Source: HXMU1420-13 sp965601825
Lineage (GTDB): Bacteria > Bacteroidota > Rhodothermia > Balneolales > Balneolaceae
NCBI GenBank assembly: GCA_965601825.1
Contig: OZ271839.1
Span: 1,798,001-1,862,000 of the forward strand
Direction of reading: 5' to 3'
Length of the DNA: 64,000 bases
The notes below the pieces were generated by a model, which saw only the letters and a program-made list of their open reading frames with translations, ran no database searches and was not told where the DNA came from. Of the stretch, positions 35,180 to 43,008 are shown piece by piece. A program made the translations under genes and the position numbers. How positions within the stretch are numbered: position 1 is the stretch's first letter; every line of letters starts with the position of its first letter.

Positions 35180-36892
35180 ATGTTTGATAATTATCCCGAT
35201 TGGTCGCAAGAATTTGCAAGAAAGTACCTAAGCCGTACCATTAACACCTTTCTATTGCATGGCAACGTCCACGATTTAGTTCCTCTGCAGGATGAAGATG
35301 TAACGGAATTTCATCGTCTAAAGTCATTTTTATCTGATGAATTTTTTGGGGCTCGTGACTTTGTAATTTTTTATGACCGTTCTTCCGGTATCTATTTTAG
35401 AGATAAAGAATCTCAAGCTGATTTCAATCAAGCAATTGCTGGTCGTGACAGTTTGGTTGGTACTGATTATGCCAAAAAAATGCCGAAAGATCCTGTTCGT
35501 GTTTTCTCATTATTGGAGCAATATTTCAGGCTTCGTTTAGATCAGAAGAAAAGTGTTGCTTTGATTATTGATTATGCAGAGACCATAATTCCAATGAGTG
35601 ATGCTGGTTCAACAGGTAATGAAGATAGAACCGCTCTTGTTTACTTAAGTAGATGGGCCCATGATCCGATGTTCCTGGCTTCAGATTTTACAAATGTACT
35701 CATTACAGAAAATCTAGCTGATTTAAATAAAACACTGATTCAGAATCCATATACAACTGAAATCAAGATTACAATTCCAGGTGAGAAGAATAGACTTAGT
35801 TTCATCAAGTTTGAGACTGCGGATGATGAATACGAGAAAATTTCATCAGTAAAGCCGGAGATAATTGCTCAGCAAACTGCTGGATTGAATTATGTGAATA
35901 TACGCTCGGTACTTTCAAATGCCCGTGAGAATGAAGAAAAAATTACCTTCGAAAGTCTATCGAGAAACAAAAAGGAATTGATCGAGGCAGAAGCTTACGG
36001 ACTTTTAGAATTTGTTGAGACTCAATATTCACTCGATAATGTAGCAGGGCACAGTCAAGTTAAAGCACATCTTCGTCAGGCTGTGAAAGCATTAAAAGAA
36101 GGTCGACAGGATGTGATGCCGATGGGCTATTTAGTTTGTGGACCTGTAGGTACAGGTAAAACATTTTTGGTGACATGTTTTGCAACTGAGGTTGGGATAC
36201 CAATGGTGAAATTGAAAAATTTCAGAAGTCAGTGGCAAGGAGTAACTGAAGGTAACCTTGAAAAGATTCTGTCGATTTTGAAAGCGATGTCACCAGTTGC
36301 TGTAATGATTGATGAGGCTGATGCATATCTCGGTGATCGTTCCTCGAGTGGTGATAGTGGTGTTTCGTCTCGTGTATTCTCACAGATCGCGACTTTCATG
36401 AGTGATACTACCAATCGTGGTCGAATTATCTGGTTCTTGATGACGGCACGACCTGACTTGATGCCAATCGATTTAAAACGACAAGGTAGAGCAGAAGAAC
36501 ATTTAGCATTGTTTCCGCCTCATACCAATGAAGAACGCGTTGAATTATTCACCGCAATGAAGAAGAAAACTGGACTAAAAATGACCGAGGAATATGTGCC
36601 TGCGATCATTGAAGAAGGATTTAAAACATTCTCAGGTGCAGATATGGAAGCTGCATTAACCCGCGCAAAATTCCGGGCTGCCGCTGAAGGTCGAGTTAAA
36701 GTAACTCCTGAAATTCTTGATATTGCGCTAGGTGATTTTATCCCACCAACATATCCGGAAGAGGTAGAACTACAAACACTGAATGCTGTGATTGAGTGTA
36801 CTTCTAAAGAATTACTTCCGGAACGTTATCGTGAGATGGATAGAAATGAGATTCTATCGAAAATCGAAGAACTGAAGTTTAGAGTAGGCTAG
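35180..36892 (+). CDS. AAA+ ATPase with degenerate first half (Ycf46/Vps4-like)
   Basis: A 570-residue soluble AAA+ protein. The C-terminal half (about 270-510) has Walker A GPVGTGKT at 321-328, Walker B AVMIDEADAYLG near 372-383, and a sensor/arginine-finger region around WFLMTARPDLMPIDLKRQGR, typical of classical AAA proteins such as Cdc48, Vps4 and Ycf46. The N-terminal half keeps AAA-like text (SVALIIDYAETIIP, a Walker-B-like strand) but has no Walker A, so it is probably a dead ATPase domain. It ends the plus-strand run that starts with pspA. A role in disassembling PspA polymers, as Vps4 does for ESCRT-III, is an inference from context. Confidence 0.82.
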   Translation: MFDNYPDWSQEFARKYLSRTINTFLLHGNVHDLVPLQDEDVTEFHRLKSFLSDEFFGARDFVIFYDRSSGIYFRDKESQADFNQAIAGRDSLVGTDYAKKMPKDPVRVFSLLEQYFRLRLDQKKSVALIIDYAETIIPMSDAGSTGNEDRTALVYLSRWAHDPMFLASDFTNVLITENLADLNKTLIQNPYTTEIKITIPGEKNRLSFIKFETADDEYEKISSVKPEIIAQQTAGLNYVNIRSVLSNARENEEKITFESLSRNKKELIEAEAYGLLEFVETQYSLDNVAGHSQVKAHLRQAVKALKEGRQDVMPMGYLVCGPVGTGKTFLVTCFATEVGIPMVKLKNFRSQWQGVTEGNLEKILSILKAMSPVAVMIDEADAYLGDRSSSGDSGVSSRVFSQIATFMSDTTNRGRIIWFLMTARPDLMPIDLKRQGRAEEHLALFPPHTNEERVELFTAMKKKTGLKMTEEYVPAIIEEGFKTFSGADMEAALTRAKFRAAAEGRVKVTPEILDIALGDFIPPTYPEEVELQTLNAVIECTSKELLPERYREMDRNEILSKIEELKFRVG

Positions 36893-36906
36893 TTTACTGT
36901 TAAACT

Positions 36907-37542
36907 TTAAACTATTTCTGTATTCAGATTTTTTGACCTGAAAAGTTCTAATCCAATCAAAATATAGGCGATACCTAGAACAGCGGTGCCAATAATACCA
37001 CCCCAGACAGGTGTTGTTATTGCCGATAATATTGGCAATAAAAGAAAGCCTGCTATAACCAATATTGAACCCATCCTATTCAAAACTTTGTTTAGTAGCA
37101 TGGATATAGAAAATAAAATCCAACCTACCGAAAAGGTAATTATCGCTATCATTGTACCGATGTGATATTTGATAAATCCATCAGTAGAGTTCAAATCTAA
37201 AACAGCTTCAGGATCAATTGAGGCGAGATCCGGCATTACAAAAATTTGATACCATTCGTGGGCAAGTGTGAAGGCACACCCAAAGAAAACTATGACAAAT
37301 GTTATGTGACCAAAATTGTTGGATTTTTCGATTTGATATACATGAATACCAACAGTACCAAGTAACAAAAAAGCTACACTTAGTGCAGCAAAAATCATTC
37401 TATATAGAAATTTGGTTGTAATTGCTGTCTCGGAATAAGGAGCTGTGAAATCGATAAAAGGGGATAGGATGCAATTCGTTATAATGATACATAGTCCTCC
37501 TAAAATCATTGAAACTGCACAAATCCGTATAAATTTATTCAT
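36907..37542 (-). CDS. Hypothetical six-helix membrane protein
   Basis: A 211-residue integral membrane protein with about six hydrophobic helices (near 8-28, 48-68, 80-98, 128-150, 157-177 and 180-200). No motif assigns a function; IHVYQIEKSNNFGHITF and AHEWYQIFVMPDL are the most distinctive polar phrases. It resembles DUF-type membrane proteins with a duplicated three-helix unit. It is convergent with the AAA+ gene, 14 bases apart, and stands alone. Confidence 0.6.
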   Translation of the reverse strand: MNKFIRICAVSMILGGLCIIITNCILSPFIDFTAPYSETAITTKFLYRMIFAALSVAFLLLGTVGIHVYQIEKSNNFGHITFVIVFFGCAFTLAHEWYQIFVMPDLASIDPEAVLDLNSTDGFIKYHIGTMIAIITFSVGWILFSISMLLNKVLNRMGSILVIAGFLLLPILSAITTPVWGGIIGTAVLGIAYILIGLELFRSKNLNTEIV

Positions 37543-37658
37543 GTAAATATAAATGGATATGATTTACTATTGCTCGAAACTTATGTGATTGTTATTGCAA
37601 TCAAAAAATTATGGGAATTTTTACTTAGTAGATAATTCATTACACAGATATAAACTTG

Positions 37659-38147
37659 TTACATCTTAATGACCAATTCTGCCTTAGTCAAAACTAGCGT
37701 TTCATTTTCTGATGCTGCCAAAAATGCACTGAAAGTATAATTACCGCTTTCTTGGAAGGTGATCTCAGAGTTCTTTCCTGTAAAACTCCAATCTGTTTTA
37801 TCCATTACCTTAGCTTTGAACTCTCCTAATGTGATGTTCTTGTCTGTAGGGTCGATTTCAAGATTGGAGTAATACTCACCGTCCTTAATGATTTCAACTC
37901 GGAATCTTAACTCAATCTCTCCTTCATATTCCATATCCATCTCAGACCAAAATGCGATTTTTTCACCGGCAACTAAGTCCAATGAAGCTTTTTTTAATGT
38001 AAGATCTTCATCACTAGTACTGATTTTATTAATTGGTAAACGAGCTACCTCTTCGCCAATTAGTGCGTCACAATTTGCAGTTAGAACAATTAATAAAAGT
38101 GAAGTAGTTACAGTTAACCCAAGTTTCATTTGATTCTGTTTTTTCAT
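37659..38147 (-). CDS. Hypothetical secreted lipoprotein
   Basis: About 162 residues. A lipoprotein signal (TVTTSLLLIVLTANC) is followed by a strand-rich domain in which GEKIAFWSEMDMEYEGEIELRFRVEI and ESGNYTFSAFLAASENETL suggest a beta-sandwich of the kind that binds ligands or membranes in the periplasm. The family is not recognised. The ATG at 38147 (MKKQNQ) is chosen; ATG 38129 is also possible, and the upstream in-frame ATG at 38177 would add 10 residues ahead of the signal. Confidence 0.6.
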   Translation of the reverse strand: MKKQNQMKLGLTVTTSLLLIVLTANCDALIGEEVARLPINKISTSDEDLTLKKASLDLVAGEKIAFWSEMDMEYEGEIELRFRVEIIKDGEYYSNLEIDPTDKNITLGEFKAKVMDKTDWSFTGKNSEITFQESGNYTFSAFLAASENETLVLTKAELVIKM

Positions 38148-38275
38148 GAATAAAAGAGTAAGACCATGAAAAGGCAAAGTTCTAAATTAATGATGTAATC
38201 TAAGTATCATACTTAGTAATAAAAGAGTCTATTGTAAGCTTTATAAAACAGCCCAATAGGAAGATAGGATGTTTT

Positions 38276-39754
38276 CTAATCTTCAATTTTTTCAAATACA
38301 GGATGACTTATTAACTCAGTGTCTCTAAAATAATGGACAGTCATTCCTTCACTAGATTGAATGAATTTAAAACCACCCGGGATATTATCGGTGATAAATG
38401 CATTATCACCAATATGAATAAAATTATGTCTGACTCCACCAATAAACATGGGTAAGTAGAGTTTACCATCTTCTTCGATAAACTCAATTTCAACGTCAAA
38501 ATCTATATCCTTATACCTTCCGGTTAGAGGGGGTAAATCTGATGGATTTATTTCTTCTTGATTTACCCATTCACGTTCAGATCCCCAGTTATGAGTTCTG
38601 ATGATGTTATCTCTTAAGATATCAATGAAAGGAATTCGAATTTGATTTGGACCATTTCCGAAAATAACTATTCCTTTTCCGCCTGTCATGGTAGCATAAA
38701 CATAACCACCAGTTCCGGTATTTGCACCACCATGTGAGAACCAATCCAGATTACCAAATCCATACATTCGTTCCCAACCTAAACTCCAGTCTCTGAGGAA
38801 TTTAACATATTGAACTTTCATGATTCTATTAGCAACATCTTCAGAAATAATATCTGATCCTATTCCATTTAAAGCTTTTTGAATTTCTATTAACAACAAA
38901 GCCATTTCTGTTGGATTCGACCACATACCAGAAGCAGAAACTTGGGGAGTAATTGGGATTCCGGTACCAACTATGTTTTGATCTATGTCATGTGCTTTAG
39001 CCACATTATCTGGAAAGCCAAACTCATTTGGTTGCTTCATAGTTGTATACTGCAAATTCAAAGGTGCGAATAAGTATTCGTTTGCTAAATCTGCTAAACT
39101 CTTGCCTAAATGATCTTCAACGGCCATCATAGCAACGGTATAGCCGCCACCGCTATAACTCCAATCAGTGCCTGGTTTGAAGGTCAGAGTAATTTCATCA
39201 TGATCTGAATTTGGAATTTCGCCCTTAACCGACTCCAAAATTGTTGGGATAGTATCACCTTCATAGAAATCAATGAATCCTCCTTGTGTTGTTCCTGCAG
39301 TATGACTTAACAAATGTTCAAGGGTTACATCGATATCCTGATTGAATTCAGTTTGAGGAATTTGCCATCTCTTCAGATAATTATTTACAGGTACATCTAA
39401 CTCGATTAAACCCTCTTCTTCCAAAATCGCGAATAGTGTGGCAGTAAATGCTTTTGAAATAGACGCGGTTGAAAATGCGGTATTTATATCAATCGGGTCT
39501 GAATTGCTTTTTACACCAAAGGACTCAGCCCAGATAATTTCATAATCATCGAAAACAGCTACACTCAGTCCTTTAAGACCTCGTTCGACCATGAGATCTT
39601 CGATTGACACGGTATCACCATCATCAGTAGGAATTTGATAAAGAGCTTCACTTTTCTGCTGTGAAAAATCTTTCGCTTCTTCTATTGATGGTGTACAGTT
39701 TGTAATTACAAGAAGCGATAGTAAAAAAATACATTGAGTGAGAGTTGAATGCAT
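38276..39754 (-). CDS. Serine beta-lactamase-fold hydrolase, lipoprotein
   Basis: A 492-residue exported protein of the class C/EstB/ClbP-like family (Pfam Beta-lactamase). The lipoprotein signal ends in VITNC (Cys20). The catalytic S98-I-S-K101 and the Tyr of YSGGGY (about residue 205) match the S-x-x-K/Y-x-N layout with the third motif as HGGANTGTGGY. A C-terminal strand domain (about 400-492) follows. Such proteins are more often esterases or D-aminopeptidases than antibiotic-degrading enzymes, so no resistance role should be assumed. Confidence 0.85.
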   Translation of the reverse strand: MHSTLTQCIFLLSLLVITNCTPSIEEAKDFSQQKSEALYQIPTDDGDTVSIEDLMVERGLKGLSVAVFDDYEIIWAESFGVKSNSDPIDINTAFSTASISKAFTATLFAILEEEGLIELDVPVNNYLKRWQIPQTEFNQDIDVTLEHLLSHTAGTTQGGFIDFYEGDTIPTILESVKGEIPNSDHDEITLTFKPGTDWSYSGGGYTVAMMAVEDHLGKSLADLANEYLFAPLNLQYTTMKQPNEFGFPDNVAKAHDIDQNIVGTGIPITPQVSASGMWSNPTEMALLLIEIQKALNGIGSDIISEDVANRIMKVQYVKFLRDWSLGWERMYGFGNLDWFSHGGANTGTGGYVYATMTGGKGIVIFGNGPNQIRIPFIDILRDNIIRTHNWGSEREWVNQEEINPSDLPPLTGRYKDIDFDVEIEFIEEDGKLYLPMFIGGVRHNFIHIGDNAFITDNIPGGFKFIQSSEGMTVHYFRDTELISHPVFEKIED

Positions 39755-39906
39755 TGGAGATACCGTTATATGATTTAATTAATCGAAAATCATTCGATAC
39801 CTGTGCTTTAGAAATAAGTTTAGTAAAAAGCTGTAATGCTTTTAAATAACTCACTCACTACGGAAGTAACTGAGAAAAGGGAAGTAAAAAGGAAATATTT
39901 CGCGTT

Positions 39907-40080
39907 CTAATTATTCGTTTGAAGAGATTCAATCTGCTTTAAGATTTCATTTGCTTCCTGCGCCTTAGCATCACTTGCAGTGCGATTAGAAGTAGATAGT
40001 CGAAATGACTCTTCCATTAATTTCTGATACTTCTCGTTTAGTTTATCTACTTCTGATTTCTTTTTGAATAGTCCGAACAT
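39907..40080 (-). CDS. Small Lacal_2735-family protein
   Basis: A 57-residue protein starting with MFGLFKKKSEVDKLNEKYQK, continuing as a charged helical hairpin with RLSTSNRTASDAK and ending in ILKQIESLQTNN. It matches, from memory, the small 'Lacal_2735 family' proteins of Flavobacteriia and relatives, whose function is unknown. The amphipathic start (MFGLFKKK) resembles a membrane-surface tether. It is easily missed because it is below 60 residues. It stands alone between a hydrolase and the SGNH gene. Confidence 0.78.
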   Translation of the reverse strand: MFGLFKKKSEVDKLNEKYQKLMEESFRLSTSNRTASDAKAQEANEILKQIESLQTNN

Positions 40081-40148
40081 AACATGATAATTTAGTTGCT
40101 CAGCTAACGATAAATAGAGTAGAATTCGTTCAAAGAATAGACGAAATC

Positions 40149-40925
40149 TTAGAATTTAACTTCCGATTTATAAATAAACCTTGCAATCTCTTTACCCCAC
40201 GTTTGGTAGGTAAGTTTTGAAGGATGTACACCATCACTAAAAAAATCAGATGGCTTTTGAGTGTCTGATAGTAAATGAATCCATTCCTCAATTCGAATTA
40301 CTTCCGAAGAGTAAAAAACACCATTAAATTGGTTTTTAAGAATATTAAGCTCAGTTCCTAAAATCTCAATCAGGTTCCCAACTACAAATTTTATTGATCC
40401 GGTAAATGCCGGGAATTCTTTTATAGGTGGCATATTTGTGAATACTATTGGAGTACCGGAATAGATCAGCTGAATTGCTCTAATAAGTTCAACTATTTGT
40501 TTCCTCCATTTCCAGGGATTATTTAAGGTGAATGCATCATTTCCACCTAATCCTAAAATGATTAGATCAGGTTCAAATCCACCAATTTTCCTCAGAAGTT
40601 TAGTTCTAATAAGATTTGCTGTATATCCACTTCGAGCAACCACTTTCCAATTAAGATTTTTCTGAAATAGACGTGCCAATTCTTCGGATGTAGAACCTGC
40701 AAAGCCTTCTTTATGAGTTCTTACACCTACTCCGGCTACCGTACTTTCTCCTAAGAACAGTATATTTTTAGAGCTTTGAAAACCTAAGTCTAATATTCCT
40801 TCAGGCTGTTCAGCTTCTGGTAGTCTTGGGACTTCTTTCCGAATCTTTTTACCCTGAAAAAAAATTATTGGCAATAACGGAATGGAGACTATTAAACCTG
40901 CTATGAATTTAATTCGATGTTTCAT
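40149..40925 (-). CDS. SGNH/GDSL-family hydrolase
   Basis: A 258-residue esterase-fold protein. It has one N-terminal membrane anchor or signal (about 7-24). Block I is FLGESTVAG with nucleophile Ser61 (GES in place of GDS), block III GLGGNDAF carries the Asn, and block V DGVHPSKLTY carries Asp and His. Substrate unknown; related proteins deacylate lipids or deacetylate surface sugars. It overlaps the upstream SnoaL-like lipoprotein gene by four bases, implying a functional pair. Confidence 0.85.
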   Translation of the reverse strand: MKHRIKFIAGLIVSIPLLPIIFFQGKKIRKEVPRLPEAEQPEGILDLGFQSSKNILFLGESTVAGVGVRTHKEGFAGSTSEELARLFQKNLNWKVVARSGYTANLIRTKLLRKIGGFEPDLIILGLGGNDAFTLNNPWKWRKQIVELIRAIQLIYSGTPIVFTNMPPIKEFPAFTGSIKFVVGNLIEILGTELNILKNQFNGVFYSSEVIRIEEWIHLLSDTQKPSDFFSDGVHPSKLTYQTWGKEIARFIYKSEVKF

Positions 40926-41413
40926 TCACTATTATTTGGCCATTCATTTGAGTTTTTCCTTGTCTCATAGTCTATTAGATAAGATGGGTAATTAATCCAA
41001 TCTACATGTTTGATTATTTTTCCTTCTTTATTGAAGGTCAAAATTGTAGTGAATTGCATCGTTTCAACTTCAACATCACCCCAGGAAAAAGGAGTAAAAT
41101 AGCCGGAAGTTATCACGTCTGATATACCAATCACCTGATCTCTGACTACTAGAGCCACAGAATCTTTTAATTCGAAATTGGGATTTGGCCAGTCAAAGAA
41201 TGCTTTAAAATTTTCAAGTCCTTCAATCTTTTCTCCAAAAATCATGTCTTCTAAAACCATAGATGAATCGTAAAAGGCAAGAAACTTATCGAAGTTTTCA
41301 CGTTCAGCATATGTTTTATAATAGTCATCAACAACTGGTTGAAGATTTAATTCTTCCGATTGAGAACAACCTAATAAAATGCTTACTAGAACTAATAAAT
41401 AAAGTTGATTCAT
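40922..41413 (-). CDS. SnoaL/NTF2-like lipoprotein
   Basis: A 163-residue lipoprotein (signal YLLVLVSILLGCS, Cys16) followed by an NTF2-like domain: VVDDYYKTYAERENFDKFLAFYDSSMVLEDMIFGEKIEGLENFKAFFDWP is the typical helix-plus-cone opening of SnoaL/DUF4440 proteins, and ITSGYFTPFSWGD and GKIIKHVDWINYP close the cone. Catalytic residues cannot be named. It overlaps the SGNH hydrolase start and probably forms a two-gene unit with it. Confidence 0.72.
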   Translation of the reverse strand: MNQLYLLVLVSILLGCSQSEELNLQPVVDDYYKTYAERENFDKFLAFYDSSMVLEDMIFGEKIEGLENFKAFFDWPNPNFELKDSVALVVRDQVIGISDVITSGYFTPFSWGDVEVETMQFTTILTFNKEGKIIKHVDWINYPSYLIDYETRKNSNEWPNNSE

Positions 41414-41513
41414 TACAGTACACAGTGAAATTGATGGTTTAAGGATTCGTTTAAATTAAACCAATCAAAAGCTATTTGAAATGCAGTTCTATGTTTCATT
41501 TATACCAAACTCA

Positions 41514-41909
41514 TCAACTAGTAGATTCTGTCTTAGACTTAAGTAGAAATCTAGTAATCAAAAAACTAATTATACCCGAAATTGAAAGTGCTATGGTTAC
41601 CAACATTCGATTAACCAAATCATTTATTGGCATTTCAGTACCAAAATAAGCGACAGTGTCCATTAAAAGCAGGGATCCAATAACAAACACTAATGCTTTA
41701 AGCTTTTTTTCTTTAGGTATGATGATGACAGCTACACCTGTGATTAAACCGGCTAACAAACTCATTAAATATGATGCATTAGTAGCGGTTGTTAATTCAT
41801 CCAAACCAAAAGAATAAGCCATATTTGTGAGGCTCTTAGAAAGGAAATAGGCGCCAATAATTCCAACTATGAAGCTTAGACCTAATCTTGACCGTTCTTG
41901 CTTTTCCAA
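41514..41909 (-). CDS. Hypothetical four-helix membrane protein
   Basis: A 131-residue integral membrane protein with four helices (about 10-30, 45-64, 70-88 and 100-123) and short polar loops. No family is recognised. The only available start is TTG at 41909; a stop lies just upstream in frame. It precedes no obvious partner, though the GGCT-like gene ends 10 bases before it on the same strand and may be co-transcribed. Confidence 0.55.
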   Translation of the reverse strand: MEKQERSRLGLSFIVGIIGAYFLSKSLTNMAYSFGLDELTTATNASYLMSLLAGLITGVAVIIIPKEKKLKALVFVIGSLLLMDTVAYFGTEMPINDLVNRMLVTIALSISGIISFLITRFLLKSKTESTS

Positions 41910-41918
41910 TGAATTTAT

Positions 41919-42326
41919 TTATCGTGTTCCGGTTATATCGTCGTAATTGCCACTCTCAATCACTTTTAGTCCGTCTAAGTTCCGATTATAAATGTAAGAT
42001 GATGCATGATAAATCTTTCCACCAACCGTAACCGGAATTACTTCTTTTCGATATTCATTAGGCTGCTCAAATTGTGGACCACATTCTTCGAATTCATCTA
42101 AGTAGGTAACCAAACCTTTGTGATTAGTTTCAATTTGAAAGACTTCACCGGTTACTTGTGTTTTAGTGTCTGCTTCGAAAACAACTCCCGGGTAAGTCCC
42201 TAAATCAAAAAGTCGACCCTGAATAGTACCTGTTCCAATCAATGAACAATGCTTTCTGATGAAACGAGCGGCTTCGTTATCATACATTGATTTTAGTAAT
42301 CCGTAGACAAAAATATAATCAGTCAT
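41919..42326 (-). CDS. Gamma-glutamylcyclotransferase-like protein
   Basis: A 135-residue protein of the GGCT/AIG2-like fold. The substrate-binding loop FVYGLLKSMYDN near the N-terminus corresponds to the family's YGSLxxG loop, followed by RLFDLGTYPGVVFE and EVFQIE; the catalytic Glu is probably in YLDEFEECGP. Members split gamma-glutamyl peptides, gamma-glutamylamines or just bind them, so the substrate is undecided. Cytoplasmic. Confidence 0.82.
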   Translation of the reverse strand: MTDYIFVYGLLKSMYDNEAARFIRKHCSLIGTGTIQGRLFDLGTYPGVVFEADTKTQVTGEVFQIETNHKGLVTYLDEFEECGPQFEQPNEYRKEVIPVTVGGKIYHASSYIYNRNLDGLKVIESGNYDDITGTR

Positions 42327-42341
42327 TTTTCAGGTAAATAT

Positions 42342-42374
42342 AAAAAAAGCCGGCGGTAAAATACCGTCGGCTTT
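42342..42374 (-). terminator. Terminator of the azurin transcript
   Basis: AAAGCCGGCGGTA (42346-42358) pairs with TACCGTCGGCTTT (42362-42374) through a 13-base stem with a single G-U pair and a three-base loop; on the minus strand seven T follow. It lies 29 bases beyond the azurin stop. It is also close upstream of the GGCT-like gene, insulating that gene. Confidence 0.9.
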
Positions 42375-42402
42375 ATGAGTCAGGAGATTGAGTAGGTGAA
42401 TT

Positions 42403-42849
42403 CTACTCAACGATAAATTTTCCATTCATCAATGCATAATGACCAGGAAAGCTGCAGATAAATGTATATTCACCTGCTGCAGGAGCTTCAAATTCGATGG
42501 TTGTTTCTTCACCACCACCTAGAAGATCAGTGTAAACGATATAGCCATCTGCTGGTATATAATCGTTGTCACGAGCTTGAATTGCAGCTTGAGCAAAAGC
42601 AGCCGTTTCCGTGTCTTTCTCTAATAAAACCCAGTTATGGCCCATTGCAGCTGCTGGTAATTTACCAACATGCTTTAAAGTTAATTTAACTGTAGAACCG
42701 GCTGGAACTGTAATTTCACTTAAGTCGAATTTCATTTGATCAGTTGACTCGATCACGATTTCAACGACTTCTTGAGCCGGAGAATCAGTGTTTACTCCGT
42801 TTAAGGGATTGATAAATAGTAATGTTAATAGTGCGACTAATAAATTCAT
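42403..42849 (-). CDS. azu: Azurin-type blue copper protein
   Basis: A 148-residue exported cupredoxin that shuttles electrons in the periplasm. After a signal peptide (LLVALLTLLFINPLNG) come DQMKFDLSEITVPAGS, MGHNWVLLEK with ligand His71, and the C-terminal loop CSFPGHYALMNG with Cys132, His137 and Met141, giving a complete type 1 copper site. The Cys3-Cys26 disulfide of Pseudomonas azurin is absent. It has its own terminator. The partner could be a cytochrome peroxidase or oxidase elsewhere. Confidence 0.95.
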   Translation of the reverse strand: MNLLVALLTLLFINPLNGVNTDSPAQEVVEIVIESTDQMKFDLSEITVPAGSTVKLTLKHVGKLPAAAMGHNWVLLEKDTETAAFAQAAIQARDNDYIPADGYIVYTDLLGGGEETTIEFEAPAAGEYTFICSFPGHYALMNGKFIVE

Positions 42850-42922
42850 TTGCCTCTATCGATTGTAAGTTTTAAAAATTCGGAAAAAGGTAGAGCAGAA
42901 GTATGAAGATTATGTGAATTTT

Positions 42923-42950
42923 GACTTCATATTTGAAGTCTAAGCGCTTA
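42923..42950. promoter_or_regulatory. Two adjacent palindromes between azurin and pheA
   Basis: GACTTCA-TATT-TGAAGTC (42923-42940) is a perfect 7-base inverted repeat, and TAAGCGCTTA (42941-42950) directly beside it is a perfect 10-base palindrome. They lie 74 bases upstream of the azurin ATG and 59 bases before pheA. The spacing suits an operator pair for a dimeric regulator in the divergent promoter region, but the binding protein is unknown. Confidence 0.4.
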
Positions 42951-43008
42951 AAATTGTGTTCAATTTTTAATTACATTCCACTTCACTCATTTTAGAAGTA
43001 CTACAGGC

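Noticed and set aside
38276..39754. Antibiotic-resistance beta-lactamase
   Set aside because: The S-x-x-K/Y fold is shared with many esterases and peptidases, and the size, lipoprotein anchor and extra C-terminal domain do not match AmpC-type resistance enzymes.
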